In this document: in pieces, positions 8,888-18,359 of the stretch | Layout of the letters: each line of letters begins with the position of its first letter | How positions within the stretch are numbered: the first letter of the stretch is position 1 | Source of the DNA: Bacteroides sp. CAG:1076 | Lineage (GTDB): Bacteria; Bacteroidota; Bacteroidia; Bacteroidales; Bacteroidaceae | Assembly (NCBI GenBank): GCA_000436795.1 | Contig: HF993188.1 | Coordinates: forward strand, 1 to 39,133 | Length of the DNA stretch: 39,133 nt | Direction: 5' to 3' | Translations under genes and position numbers: made by a program | The notes under the pieces: generated by a model | Database searches by the model: none | The model's input: the letters and a program-made list of their open reading frames with translations, nothing else | Told to the model about the DNA's origin: nothing

Positions 8888-10552
8888 TTATTTCAGCCAA
8901 CGAGAATCTCCGATTTCGTTTACATAAACAACTGAAGTTTTATCTTTTATTGTCAGATCACCTGTTGCTGGATTCATAAATAACTCTTCCTGTGTCAATC
9001 CAAGATCAACAGTTGCAACATTTCCACCTCTACCCGTTTCCGGAAGCTCTGTTGTTCTATAGTTCTCTTCAAAGGTCTTTGTAGCACTACCTGCCAAACA
9101 AGTTTCATAGAACATATTACCACCATTATTATTCTTAACATTACTGAATAAACAATGATTAATGAACACTTGTGATTCATCCGTCAACCGGTTCATGGCA
9201 ATCATACGGGCACTTGTACAAGATTCAAATATTGTTACATTCTGCATAACGAGCATAATGGTACTTCCACTATATCCATAATTATCGGGGAATCCCAAAA
9301 TTAAGAAATTAGGAGAATTGCTTATAGTAGACTGTGTAATGGACAAAGCATCAACCGCAGCCACAACCTTGTCCTTATTAGGATGGTTTTCAACTGATAT
9401 AAGTTTACCACTTCCCATTTCATTAAGAACACAGTTGGAAACAAGAATATTCATAATTCTCTTTAAGTTACCCTCGGATGTATTCAATCGAACCAATCCT
9501 GGCAGTGCAGAAAGTGTACATCCATTAACTTCAAGTCCTTTCCAAGTATAGTTCAGACCATCTTCTTTCGCATTATCAACAAGTAAAGTTTCACCCGTTA
9601 ACTGAAGATTATTAAAAGTAATCTTACCGGCAGCCCCATCTACAACTTCTACAGGTGTGAACGGATTAGTTATATTTACTACAATATTCTTACCCGGAGC
9701 AGCAGTTAGTTCAAAGCCTTTTGTAAATTCATAACCAGCCAGATTATATGTACCTTCATCTTGAATATAATAGCGCTGACCATCAAATATCATTGCATCA
9801 CTTTCGTTAGCCTTAAGAATAGCAGATAAATCCTGGCCACTTGTTATAGTTATATCTCCTTCTTCGGCACCTGCAGTTTTAAAAGTAACCGAATTATATG
9901 GTCTATCAAACAATGACTCGACTTTACTATTACACAACGTGACTTTATAAGTCGTAGCCTTTTCCAGATCTGTTATTACATAAGATCCTTGTAAACTTTC
10001 CTCTTCAGTCAACATTATTTGTTGTACAACCTCATTACCATTTATTTCATCCTGCTTTTCCACACTAATGCTATCAACAGGGAAATTTTCAGGATCAACG
10101 ACCCATGTAATAGTCACATTATCTTCTCTGACAAGTGTTCCGTCTATCTCGTTCAAAACAGGGGGAATATCTCTTTCATCTGTTTCAACAGAAAATTCAT
10201 ACCAGATAGAATTATTAGCTTCATTCTGAGCATTGGTCCGCATTCTAATATATACATTAGAAGCATACGGAAGTTCCGGAGTCAAATACGAAAGGCCTGT
10301 AACGGTTTCTTCGTGATAAATTTCCTGAAAAAACTCATCAAAACTTATTTGGATAGTATAAGAAACGGCATTATTAACCTTATACCATATCAATTTAACT
10401 TGGTTCAAGTCGACGACTTCAGGATACCCACTTACCAATTTAGGTTTGAACATATCTGATACAGAAAGAGTATCGTCATCTTTGCAGGAAGAAAGGCAAG
10501 TCATTAAACATGCCAAACTACATATTATTATATTTACAATTTTATTTTTCAT
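8888..10552 (-). CDS. Surface glycan-binding lipoprotein, SusE/F-position (fibronectin-III-like, DUF4957/DUF5123-type)
   Basis: 554 residues. A lipoprotein signal ends at Cys23 (LSSCKDDD), and the acidic residues after the Cys fit the Bacteroides surface-export signal. Two fibronectin type III-like modules follow (about residues 38-128 and 130-230; LIWYKVNNAVSYTIQIS, ITWVVDPENF). The rest is a repetitive beta-rich region (GQRYYIQDEGTYNLAGYEF onwards), probably a beta-helix. The C-terminal end, TGDLTIKDKTSV...GDSRWLK, is typical of DUF5123-type proteins encoded after susD. No catalytic motif is seen. Its role is inferred from position: capture of the polysaccharide at the cell surface next to SusCD. 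Only 12 bp separate it from susD. Confidence 0.8.
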   Translation of the reverse strand: MKNKIVNIIICSLACLMTCLSSCKDDDTLSVSDMFKPKLVSGYPEVVDLNQVKLIWYKVNNAVSYTIQISFDEFFQEIYHEETVTGLSYLTPELPYASNVYIRMRTNAQNEANNSIWYEFSVETDERDIPPVLNEIDGTLVREDNVTITWVVDPENFPVDSISVEKQDEINGNEVVQQIMLTEEESLQGSYVITDLEKATTYKVTLCNSKVESLFDRPYNSVTFKTAGAEEGDITITSGQDLSAILKANESDAMIFDGQRYYIQDEGTYNLAGYEFTKGFELTAAPGKNIVVNITNPFTPVEVVDGAAGKITFNNLQLTGETLLVDNAKEDGLNYTWKGLEVNGCTLSALPGLVRLNTSEGNLKRIMNILVSNCVLNEMGSGKLISVENHPNKDKVVAAVDALSITQSTISNSPNFLILGFPDNYGYSGSTIMLVMQNVTIFESCTSARMIAMNRLTDESQVFINHCLFSNVKNNNGGNMFYETCLAGSATKTFEENYRTTELPETGRGGNVATVDLGLTQEELFMNPATGDLTIKDKTSVVYVNEIGDSRWLK

Positions 10553-10564
10553 GGCCTATATTAT

Positions 10565-12508
10565 TTATTTAAAACCATAATAATTTTTAATCTTTGGATT
10601 CGCAGAGATAAATGTCTGACCAAATGGTAACAGATAAGGTACCGGATCTTTCTCCGGATCAATCATATCTATAGTCTGGTCGGTAAAATATCCCCTGAAG
10701 CATCTCTTTAGAGTAGGACAAGGTTCCCAGTTGGCTGGATCCGATTTATCAAGCTTATTGCCAGCTGCATCAGTCTTCTGAACAATAAAGCCTGTAGCAA
10801 AACCCTTACGAGTATATTTACCTTCTGTTGGTTCTTTTTCCCGCTTATGCAGTCCAACAAATTCCAACATCAAAGTACCCGGTCTCTCCGGATTGTCAAC
10901 TTGTCTGTAATAATAATTATCAGGAATATTACTCCATTGCAAGTATTGTGTAGTGGGGAAATTTGCATTATATCCCATCTGTACTGCATTCTTATAGAAA
11001 TCGACTAAAACCTGACCATAAATGTTCCATCTTGCAAGGTCATAATGACGTTTATTTTCACCGCCAAACTCCCATTTCCGTTCATTAACAATAGCTTCGA
11101 AGAATTTATCTTTCGTTGTAAGAGCATCAACATATGCATCAACCTTTTCTGCCCATTTATCGGACGGGAAAGCTCTTTTTCTGACTTCCTTCAGAGCATC
11201 TTTTGCCCCTTGAGTTGGTCCGTTATTATTCTCATTAGCCGCCTCTGCATACATTAAAAGAATATCGGCATAACGCATATATGAAGCGTTTACTCCTGTA
11301 CTTTTAGTCGTTGTAGAACCCAATGGAGTTTCCATCCAGATACGTCTATACTTTCCATCTTTAATTCGACCTAAGTTATTATCACCAATAGTAGGGCCTT
11401 TCTGATTTAATTTAGCATCGTAGCTATAGTTTACACATGTTACATCTCTACGTAAATCATCTTCATCAAACGAAAGCATGTACAGAGTCGTAAGATTATA
11501 ACTACCACTCGATTTTCCATAAGGATTAGTACCTGTTCCATTATCAGAGTCCATCGGAACGCCTACATAATAACAATATTCACCTGTACCAGAAGATTTC
11601 AATAAAGGTATATCGAAAATAAAGTCATCGTTCGTTACGGTTCCCAAATTACAAACCATTTTCCAGAACTCCTCAAATCCCATAGTCAGATTATGATATC
11701 CATCATTTATCACTTTACCAGCATATTCCTCTGCTATTTTATAGTATTCCCTCCAATCACTACTACGCATCATTTGTCCCCGATCGGCTGGATTTTCCTT
11801 ATTAGGACGCAAGCTCCATCCACCTCTGGTCAAAGCTGTCAAAGCAATCAATCCCTGACAAAACTCTCTATTAGCCCGTTCTACACCATAATTAATATCT
11901 TTAGCATACATCATAGTAGGTTCTACTGATTTAAGATCATTAATCATGTATGTCAGAATAGAATCTCTATCAACTACATCCACAAACATTTCATCATCAG
12001 AAGAAGAGGGCTTCAACATTAAAGGCACATCTCCCCAGCATCTTACTAAATCAAGATAAACCATAGCACGTAACGTTTTTGCCTCACCATACATTTGCAT
12101 CAAGTTGGATGGCTGGGTTTTATCTGCATTTGCATATAGTTCACATCCTTCGATACCGGCAATAACGCCATTAGCCAGATTTATAGCCTTATAAAAAGAG
12201 GTCATAACCCCTGTCAAATCTGTATTAAGAGATTGAGGTTCAAAACTTGCAAAATCGTCTCCCTTTGCACTTAATACCTCATCAGCAGCATTAAACTCAA
12301 CGTCTGTGTTCGGAATAAAAGCTGTAATCCATCTACCTCCATAAATTTCGGTCAAAGGACTATAAACAGCAGTAAGGGCACGAAAGATTTCTCCTTCATT
12401 AGAGTATACATAACTATTGTCAAAATTCGAAGGTGAATCTATACTTAAATAGTCCTCGCAAGAAAATAACAAGAATGGCAACAATAAAGTTATTATATAT
12501 TTTTTCAT
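10565..12508 (-). CDS. SusD/RagB-family nutrient uptake lipoprotein
   Basis: 647 residues, starting with a lipoprotein signal (LLLPFLLFSC, lipid Cys17) followed by EDYLSIDSPSNFDNSYVYSN, the usual opening of a SusD protein. TPR-type helices include the YGEAKTLRAMVYLDLVRCWGDVPL block, diagnostic for the family. ASYMRYADILLMYAEAANE and NERKWEFGGENKRHYDLARW are the conserved C-terminal motifs. It would sit on the outer face as the lid of the SusC channel and help deliver oligosaccharides. It is long for the family, with insertions between the conserved blocks. Twelve bases or fewer separate it from both neighbours, so it is in one operon with susC. Confidence 0.95.
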   Translation of the reverse strand: MKKYIITLLLPFLLFSCEDYLSIDSPSNFDNSYVYSNEGEIFRALTAVYSPLTEIYGGRWITAFIPNTDVEFNAADEVLSAKGDDFASFEPQSLNTDLTGVMTSFYKAINLANGVIAGIEGCELYANADKTQPSNLMQMYGEAKTLRAMVYLDLVRCWGDVPLMLKPSSSDDEMFVDVVDRDSILTYMINDLKSVEPTMMYAKDINYGVERANREFCQGLIALTALTRGGWSLRPNKENPADRGQMMRSSDWREYYKIAEEYAGKVINDGYHNLTMGFEEFWKMVCNLGTVTNDDFIFDIPLLKSSGTGEYCYYVGVPMDSDNGTGTNPYGKSSGSYNLTTLYMLSFDEDDLRRDVTCVNYSYDAKLNQKGPTIGDNNLGRIKDGKYRRIWMETPLGSTTTKSTGVNASYMRYADILLMYAEAANENNNGPTQGAKDALKEVRKRAFPSDKWAEKVDAYVDALTTKDKFFEAIVNERKWEFGGENKRHYDLARWNIYGQVLVDFYKNAVQMGYNANFPTTQYLQWSNIPDNYYYRQVDNPERPGTLMLEFVGLHKREKEPTEGKYTRKGFATGFIVQKTDAAGNKLDKSDPANWEPCPTLKRCFRGYFTDQTIDMIDPEKDPVPYLLPFGQTFISANPKIKNYYGFK

Positions 12509-12519
12509 AATTGTATTTT

Positions 12520-15500
12520 TTAGAATGTCAGATTAACACCAAAAGTATATGTTTTATTTCTTGGATATGAGTTACAATCTATACCAGGAGTAAGTCCATT
12601 CATTACATTGACTTCTGGATCGTATCCTGTATAATGTGTCAACAGCCACAAATTATAACCTGTAACATAGAATCTCAGATTACTGATTCCGACCTTTTTA
12701 GTAAGATGTCGAGGTAAAGTATATCCCAAAGTCACAGTATTAAGACGGAGGAATGAACCATCTTCAACATTATAAGACATCATAATTGCTGTACCAATCG
12801 TGGTCGGATTCCACATCGTTGCATTTTTATTAAACTCCTTCAACATTTCAGGATCATTTCTCAAGTCATTACCTGCATCATCAAAGTAACGGAAACGGTG
12901 TTTACTATCAACCAAAGTCAATTGGTTTGTTTCACTATTACGCCACCAAGAAGTAAGATGCATCTTATTACCATTGTAAACATCGTTACCTACTTGATAG
13001 TTAAAGAAGACAGAAGCATCAAATCCTTTATACGTTGCATTCAAGCCAAAACCACCTGAGAATTTCGGCATTGCTCTACCGATAATACTTAAATCATCGG
13101 TTGTAATTTGTGGATTAACTTCACCTTCCTTAGCAGGTGCTATCTTTTTAAATTTAGGTGCTCCCGGCATAACTGTAACTAAAGAAGAACAGTCTACTAC
13201 ACCTGGTTTTAATGTATATTCTCCAGTAGTAGGGTTATAATCGAAATCATCCACCTGATAAATACCATCATTAGTATATCCATACATCAAACCAACCGAT
13301 TCTCCGACAAGAACCAGATAGTCTTCATTCGGTAACTGGTCTGTACTAGCCCAACCTGATTTTTTAGCCCATTTAGTTTCACCAGAATTAAGGCTTACAA
13401 CTTTATTTTTATTAATACCTATATTAAAATTACCACTTAAAGAAAAATTCTTATTATTGACAATCAATCCATTCAGTGTCAATTCAATTCCTTTGTTTTG
13501 AGTTTGACCAACATTTGTCTGCTGCTGTTCATAACCAGTTGTCTGAGGTATTGTTGAAGGTACCAGCAAATCTTTTGTATTATTCAGATACAAATCCAAT
13601 GTTCCAGATAACCGTTCATTAAAAAATCCGAAATCAATACCAATATTATTAGTAATGGTCTTTTCCCACTTCAGACTTGGATTAGGCAAGTATGATGATC
13701 CATAACCATAATACGAGTTAATGACCTCTCCCCAGCCCGGTGTCTTCGAAGTACTTAAACGATAAGTATTCTTCCACATATCATCACCAATTCTATTGTT
13801 ACCAGCAACACCCGATCCAAAACGCAGTTTCAGGCTTGATACAATATCATTGTTCTTAAGGAACTCTTCTTCTGAAATTCTCCATGCAAAAGATGCAGCA
13901 GGAAAAACTCCCCATTGATGTCCTGGAGCAAACTTCGTAGAGCCATCCGCACGTACAGTAATTGTAGCATAATATCTTCTATCATAATCATACATGATAC
14001 GGCCGAAGAAAGAAGCGAGTCTATTAGGAGTGGTCTTACTACTTTCTGTAAGATAAGCTTCACCCATAGTCATATTATCAAAAGCTGCTTCCGGAGTAAT
14101 GTCAACAGGAAAATATCGAGTTGCTTCCTTGTCCGTCAAAGTTTGCTGATGATTTAACTCCTGACCAATCATTGTATTAAAATGATGTTTCTTAAATAAA
14201 TCGAACTGATAAGTAAGAGTATTGGCTACACGATATTTAGGAGAACTTTTTCTTGTATACTCTATATACGGCATACCATCACTATATTTCTCAGCATTTC
14301 CATGTTCTGGACCATAGAAACGTTTATCATAGCTGGTATTACTCATATCAAGACCGAACTCAGACCTAAAAGTCAACCCCTTGAACAGCTTTATATTCAA
14401 TGCTGCTGTCGTATTAAACAAAGTACTTCCTCGACGTCTCCAGTTCTGAGAAGCTTCCTGAAGAGGATCGTATCTTTGAATATAATCTTCATCTGACGGG
14501 TCATAATTTTCATCCTCTTCCGGCAATTCCATGAAATCATAAAGACCTTGAGTCGGTGCATACTCCAAAGCATCAAGTACTTTTACTGCATCAGTTCCAG
14601 CTCCTTCCGTACGGGTATTAACAAAACGAGTATTATACTCAAAGGTCATAAACTTAAACAATTCTGTAGATAATTTGAAATTTAAGAATGTTTTTTGTTG
14701 ACCATTTCCTTCAAGAATACTCGGAGCATCACTATGTGTCAAACTTAAATTATATTTGGTTTTGCCTGATGAACCACCAATGTTAACACTATAATACTGA
14801 GACACCGTGGTCTTTCCCATAATTTCATCTTGCCAGTCATCACCCGCATAGTCTTTGTAAATATGAAATTCTTCAGGATAACCATATTTATCATAAAATG
14901 AAGTAGGTTCAGAAGAACTAAGTTTTGCATCCTCATAATAAAGCAATACAAATTCATAAGGATCCAATACATCCAACTTCTTTGAAACCTGACGTAGAGA
15001 CATGTAGGCATTAAAAGAAACAGTGGCCTTACCTTCTTTAGCACGTTTAGTCGTTATATTGACAACGCCATTAGCACCTCTGGCACCATATACAGCAGTT
15101 GAGGATGCATCTTTCAAGACATCGATAGATTCAATATCGGTAGGAGCTATATCATTTAAATTATCTACAGGGAACCCATCAACTATATAAAGAGGAGAAT
15201 TATCCTGAGTAATAGAACCACCACCACGGACACGAACTTGAATATCAGCGTCAGGTGAACCATCAGCAGTTGTAATTTGTACACCTGCAAGTTTACCTAC
15301 CATGGCTTCAGCAGCAGAAGCGACAGGTACTTGAGCAATAGCCTTACCACTGACAGAAGAAACAGAACCAGTCAAGGCCTCTTTACTAACTCGACCATAA
15401 CCGATAACAACTACTTCTTCCAAAGCTTCCGAATCTTCCTTCAATACGATTTTAAGAGTTTTACCTTTAACCGCATTAATAATCTTCGTTTTATAACCGA

Positions 15501-15777
15501 CATAGGAAACTTCCAGATCAACACTCTTCTTAGAAGATTTAAGGACAAAATTTCCATCAAAATCTGTTATTGTACCATCATTTGTACCTTTTATTTTGAC
15601 AGTAGCCCCTATTAAAGGATCACCATTACTATCTAATACAGTCCCTTTAAAAGTCCCTTTTTGATTTTGTTGACTAACTTCCAATGCATAACTTGGCAAG
15701 TTAGCATATACATTTGGAAAAGATCCGCACGAAAAATAAACAGCACCTATTCCTATCAGATATTTATAATAATTCAT
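12520..15777 (-). CDS. SusC-type TonB-dependent outer membrane transporter
   Basis: 1085 residues. A signal segment is followed by a carboxypeptidase-regulatory-like domain (GTVLDSNGDPLIGATVKIKG, about residues 42-115), a TonB box region (EALEEVVVIGYG), the plug domain (VRVRGGGSITQDNSPLYIVDG, then LKDASSTAVYGARGANGVV), and a 22-strand-type barrel ending in FGVNLTF. There is no extra N-terminal signalling (STN) domain, so regulation through an ECF sigma/anti-sigma pair is unlikely. With SusD it would import pectin-derived oligosaccharides across the outer membrane. It is the first gene of the uptake/enzyme run, and 98 bp separate it from the sugar permease gene upstream on the same strand. Confidence 0.96.
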   Translation of the reverse strand: MNYYKYLIGIGAVYFSCGSFPNVYANLPSYALEVSQQNQKGTFKGTVLDSNGDPLIGATVKIKGTNDGTITDFDGNFVLKSSKKSVDLEVSYVGYKTKIINAVKGKTLKIVLKEDSEALEEVVVIGYGRVSKEALTGSVSSVSGKAIAQVPVASAAEAMVGKLAGVQITTADGSPDADIQVRVRGGGSITQDNSPLYIVDGFPVDNLNDIAPTDIESIDVLKDASSTAVYGARGANGVVNITTKRAKEGKATVSFNAYMSLRQVSKKLDVLDPYEFVLLYYEDAKLSSSEPTSFYDKYGYPEEFHIYKDYAGDDWQDEIMGKTTVSQYYSVNIGGSSGKTKYNLSLTHSDAPSILEGNGQQKTFLNFKLSTELFKFMTFEYNTRFVNTRTEGAGTDAVKVLDALEYAPTQGLYDFMELPEEDENYDPSDEDYIQRYDPLQEASQNWRRRGSTLFNTTAALNIKLFKGLTFRSEFGLDMSNTSYDKRFYGPEHGNAEKYSDGMPYIEYTRKSSPKYRVANTLTYQFDLFKKHHFNTMIGQELNHQQTLTDKEATRYFPVDITPEAAFDNMTMGEAYLTESSKTTPNRLASFFGRIMYDYDRRYYATITVRADGSTKFAPGHQWGVFPAASFAWRISEEEFLKNNDIVSSLKLRFGSGVAGNNRIGDDMWKNTYRLSTSKTPGWGEVINSYYGYGSSYLPNPSLKWEKTITNNIGIDFGFFNERLSGTLDLYLNNTKDLLVPSTIPQTTGYEQQQTNVGQTQNKGIELTLNGLIVNNKNFSLSGNFNIGINKNKVVSLNSGETKWAKKSGWASTDQLPNEDYLVLVGESVGLMYGYTNDGIYQVDDFDYNPTTGEYTLKPGVVDCSSLVTVMPGAPKFKKIAPAKEGEVNPQITTDDLSIIGRAMPKFSGGFGLNATYKGFDASVFFNYQVGNDVYNGNKMHLTSWWRNSETNQLTLVDSKHRFRYFDDAGNDLRNDPEMLKEFNKNATMWNPTTIGTAIMMSYNVEDGSFLRLNTVTLGYTLPRHLTKKVGISNLRFYVTGYNLWLLTHYTGYDPEVNVMNGLTPGIDCNSYPRNKTYTFGVNLTF

Positions 15778-15805
15778 AATGATTTCATTTTCGATTTAAA
15801 CAATA

Positions 15806-15839
15806 AGGGGGGAGAGGAGAAAAAGACCTTTCCCCCCCT
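15806..15839 (-). terminator. G/C-rich hairpin just upstream of susC (terminator or leader structure)
   Basis: AGGGGGGAGAGG at 15806-15817 pairs with CCTTTCCCCCCC at 15827-15838 (T at 15839) across a nine-base loop, with one mismatch or wobble and one slipped C. In the minus-strand transcript the stem is followed by UUAUUGUUU and ends about 29 bases before the susC ATG. It could terminate the upstream sugar operon, attenuate read-through into susC, or fold the susC leader. Confidence 0.6.
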
Positions 15840-15875
15840 AATAACTAACCCTGAAAACAAATAATAATCTATAAA

Positions 15876-16895
15876 TCAGTTAGAAAGAGTTATTAATACA
15901 AGACCTAATATAAATAGTACAAACATACTACTGATTAAGCCATTAGTTCCCTTAGGGGCACCTTTAAACTCCTTCCAGACAAATACTCCCCAAATCATGG
16001 CTACAACAGGGGAAGCATTACTTAATGCATAGGATATAGCAGGATTCGCAGCTCCAGCTCCCATAAAACTGACAACCATTCCTCCCATCCATATTAAACC
16101 ACCCAAAATACCAATCAGGTGAGTTCGAGAAGTACCGGCAAAGTAATCTTTCATTGTTACTTTATTGCCAGATACCGGATTGCGCATTGCAAAGGAATTG
16201 AAGACTGGGGTACTAACCAATACGCCTAAAGCAAAGAAAAATACTCCCGTATATGGCGATAATGTACCGGTTCCACCTGTTACATATTGCGGATCAATAG
16301 ATTTTACAACAAGCCCATAGAAAAACATAATTGCAATACCTGCCATAACCGCTAACAGAATTCCCTTTTTAGGAGTAACTCCAGATTTTCCTGAAGAAAG
16401 TTTTCCATAAGCTTTGCCACAAATTAAAATGGCAATCACTATAACAGCTACACCAAGCCATAACAATAGCTGATTTCCCGGATAAGCTTGTCCGGTAAAG
16501 GCAATAAGCAGATAATTGAAAATAATACCTCCAATCCATGCAAGTCCACCGCCTATCGGAAAACCAACAGACATACCAGCCACAGCAATTGCCGCCGTTA
16601 AAAAGATATTACCGAAATTCCAGACAATACCTCCTAAAATTGCATACTTAATGCTATTCCAGTCCATTGCCGTAATATCTTCGAAAAATGTTCGACCTTC
16701 ACTTCCCAGGCTTCCCAATGTAACAGCAGCCAATGTTGCTGTCAGGAATAAGCCTATAGTTAAATCCCAATAGAACAATTCAAAACTCCAGTTTTTTGCT
16801 GCAACCATTTTTTGAGTGTTAGCCCATGATCCCCAACAGATACAACAAACAACGCAGCAAAGAATTGCCAAGATGTAATTTTCTACGAGTATCAT
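15876..16895 (-). CDS. GRP/RhaT-type sugar permease (DMT superfamily), candidate apiose importer
   Basis: 339 residues with about ten hydrophobic segments, starting with MILVENYILAILCCVVCCICWGSWANTQK. The repeated small-residue segments (WNFGNIFLTAAIAVAGMSVGFPIGGGLAWIGG; NPAISYALSNASPVVAMIWGVFVWKEF) match the glucose/ribose porter and RhaT branch of the drug/metabolite transporter superfamily. It would carry a free monosaccharide over the inner membrane by ion symport. It is the last gene of the isomerase/kinase/transketolase operon, 11 bp after the isomerase, so its substrate is probably the sugar those enzymes use. Published apiose pathways that I recall used ABC-type binding proteins for uptake, so this would be a different import route. 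Substrate is inferred, not shown. Confidence 0.82.
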   Translation of the reverse strand: MILVENYILAILCCVVCCICWGSWANTQKMVAAKNWSFELFYWDLTIGLFLTATLAAVTLGSLGSEGRTFFEDITAMDWNSIKYAILGGIVWNFGNIFLTAAIAVAGMSVGFPIGGGLAWIGGIIFNYLLIAFTGQAYPGNQLLLWLGVAVIVIAILICGKAYGKLSSGKSGVTPKKGILLAVMAGIAIMFFYGLVVKSIDPQYVTGGTGTLSPYTGVFFFALGVLVSTPVFNSFAMRNPVSGNKVTMKDYFAGTSRTHLIGILGGLIWMGGMVVSFMGAGAANPAISYALSNASPVVAMIWGVFVWKEFKGAPKGTNGLISSMFVLFILGLVLITLSN

Positions 16896-16906
16896 AATCT
16901 TATTAT

Positions 16907-18331
16907 TTATTCATGAACGTACAAATTCCATCCCAAATAGCTTTCAATAGCTTCTTGCAAGATATCTTTTACATTTCCACGACACATTGCAACATGATGT
17001 TCAAATCCATTCTTACAAATGTATTTCATTAATGTCTGCAAATTGTCTACTTTCGTTACTGCAATACATCCATCCATACCATATGGATCATCTGTAATAC
17101 TGCCTTCTCCCAAATAAGACTTGATGCATCCTTTTGTATCATCTGTTGATATACGGAAGAATGTAAAATCACCTTGTTTTACTTTTCCATATACAGCTCC
17201 AAATGTATGAACTTTACCTAAAGTTCTACCCAATACTCCTAAAGTTCCCAACTCTATATCGTTCATAATAAATGACTTCGGGAAATTGCCACAATGAGTA
17301 CAAACACATTTATTACGATCTTCGGCAAAATTATTATTCCAATCAAGCAAAGCAGACTGACGGCCAGAAGCAAGAGTAAGTGCATACATAGAAACAGCAC
17401 CTGCTATATCTACCTCACAAGCAGCAGGAATCAATTTTTCTCCTAACATACTCATCGTAACACAAGCGGCACATCCATAATTCTGTTCCAATGAATCCCA
17501 ACACTGAATTGCAACAGCATCAATAGCATTAGCATTCATCCAACGTTCAACAGCTACACCAAACTTAGCTTGCAACATCAGTTTCTCGCTATATTGCTGA
17601 GGAACTTTTGCATATTTCTTTATTTCTTCAACTTTCTGTATCAACTCAGCATCTGCATCTTCTATCTTACGGGCAGCTCCTAATATTTCAGACAAATCAA
17701 CAGGGACAACTGTTATTCCCGTAGCCTGAAGAATTTTTTCGCTTGCACGTACTGTCTGGAAACCAGCAGGACGAGTACCAATCGCTCCGATACGTGCATG
17801 ACGAAGTCCATTGACCACTCTACATACAGAAGCAAATCGATTTATATCTTTTGCCAATAGATCTGAATAGATAGAATATGTATGCAGAGTTGTATCGGTA
17901 AATGGTATGCCATACTGATATAAATTATTACAAACAGAAATTTTTCCACAAAAAGCATCACGACGGCTATCCAAATCGACCTTGTCATTCTCATCATCAC
18001 ATGCCTGGACTAAAACAGGAACATTCAAATCTGCAATACTGATAGCATTGATTATACCTATTTCAAAGCCAAAATTTGGTAATGAAACAATGATGCCATC
18101 AATCTTATCACGATTCTGACGGAACAATTCCGCACATTTTATACCATCTTCACGAGTTTCAATACTGCTACTGCCTGTCGGCGTTGCATCTTCGGGCAAG
18201 ATAACATAATCATATCCCTGTTCTTCTATTGTTTTCAACAATTGTTTTCGAACATCTTTTGCTAACGCAGAATTAAAATAAGCACGTGTTCCAATAATTA
18301 CTCCAAAGCACAGTTTTTTCTTGTTTTTCAT
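16907..18331 (-). CDS. L-fucose-isomerase-family sugar isomerase, candidate D-apiose isomerase
   Basis: 474 residues, cytoplasmic. The sequence follows the fucose/arabinose isomerase superfamily: an N-terminal Rossmann-like part (DGIIVSLPNFGFEIG), a middle domain (ARIGAIGTRPAGFQTVR) and a C-terminal catalytic domain. Candidate metal ligands are E306 (CEVDIAGAVSMYAL), D330 (LLDWNNN) and H445 (FEHHVAMCRGN). The E-to-D distance of 24 equals that of E. coli FucI E337/D361, as I recall it. A CVCTHC cluster (Cys342, 344, 347) is also present. The enzyme would convert an aldose to a ketose. Beside an FGGY kinase and split transketolase it best fits D-apiose to D-apulose, but another pentose or deoxyhexose is possible. 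It lies 28 bp after the kinase gene. Confidence 0.78.
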   Translation of the reverse strand: MKNKKKLCFGVIIGTRAYFNSALAKDVRKQLLKTIEEQGYDYVILPEDATPTGSSSIETREDGIKCAELFRQNRDKIDGIIVSLPNFGFEIGIINAISIADLNVPVLVQACDDENDKVDLDSRRDAFCGKISVCNNLYQYGIPFTDTTLHTYSIYSDLLAKDINRFASVCRVVNGLRHARIGAIGTRPAGFQTVRASEKILQATGITVVPVDLSEILGAARKIEDADAELIQKVEEIKKYAKVPQQYSEKLMLQAKFGVAVERWMNANAIDAVAIQCWDSLEQNYGCAACVTMSMLGEKLIPAACEVDIAGAVSMYALTLASGRQSALLDWNNNFAEDRNKCVCTHCGNFPKSFIMNDIELGTLGVLGRTLGKVHTFGAVYGKVKQGDFTFFRISTDDTKGCIKSYLGEGSITDDPYGMDGCIAVTKVDNLQTLMKYICKNGFEHHVAMCRGNVKDILQEAIESYLGWNLYVHE

Positions 18332-18359
18332 ATCATTTAAAGTTTAATTGATTGTTATA

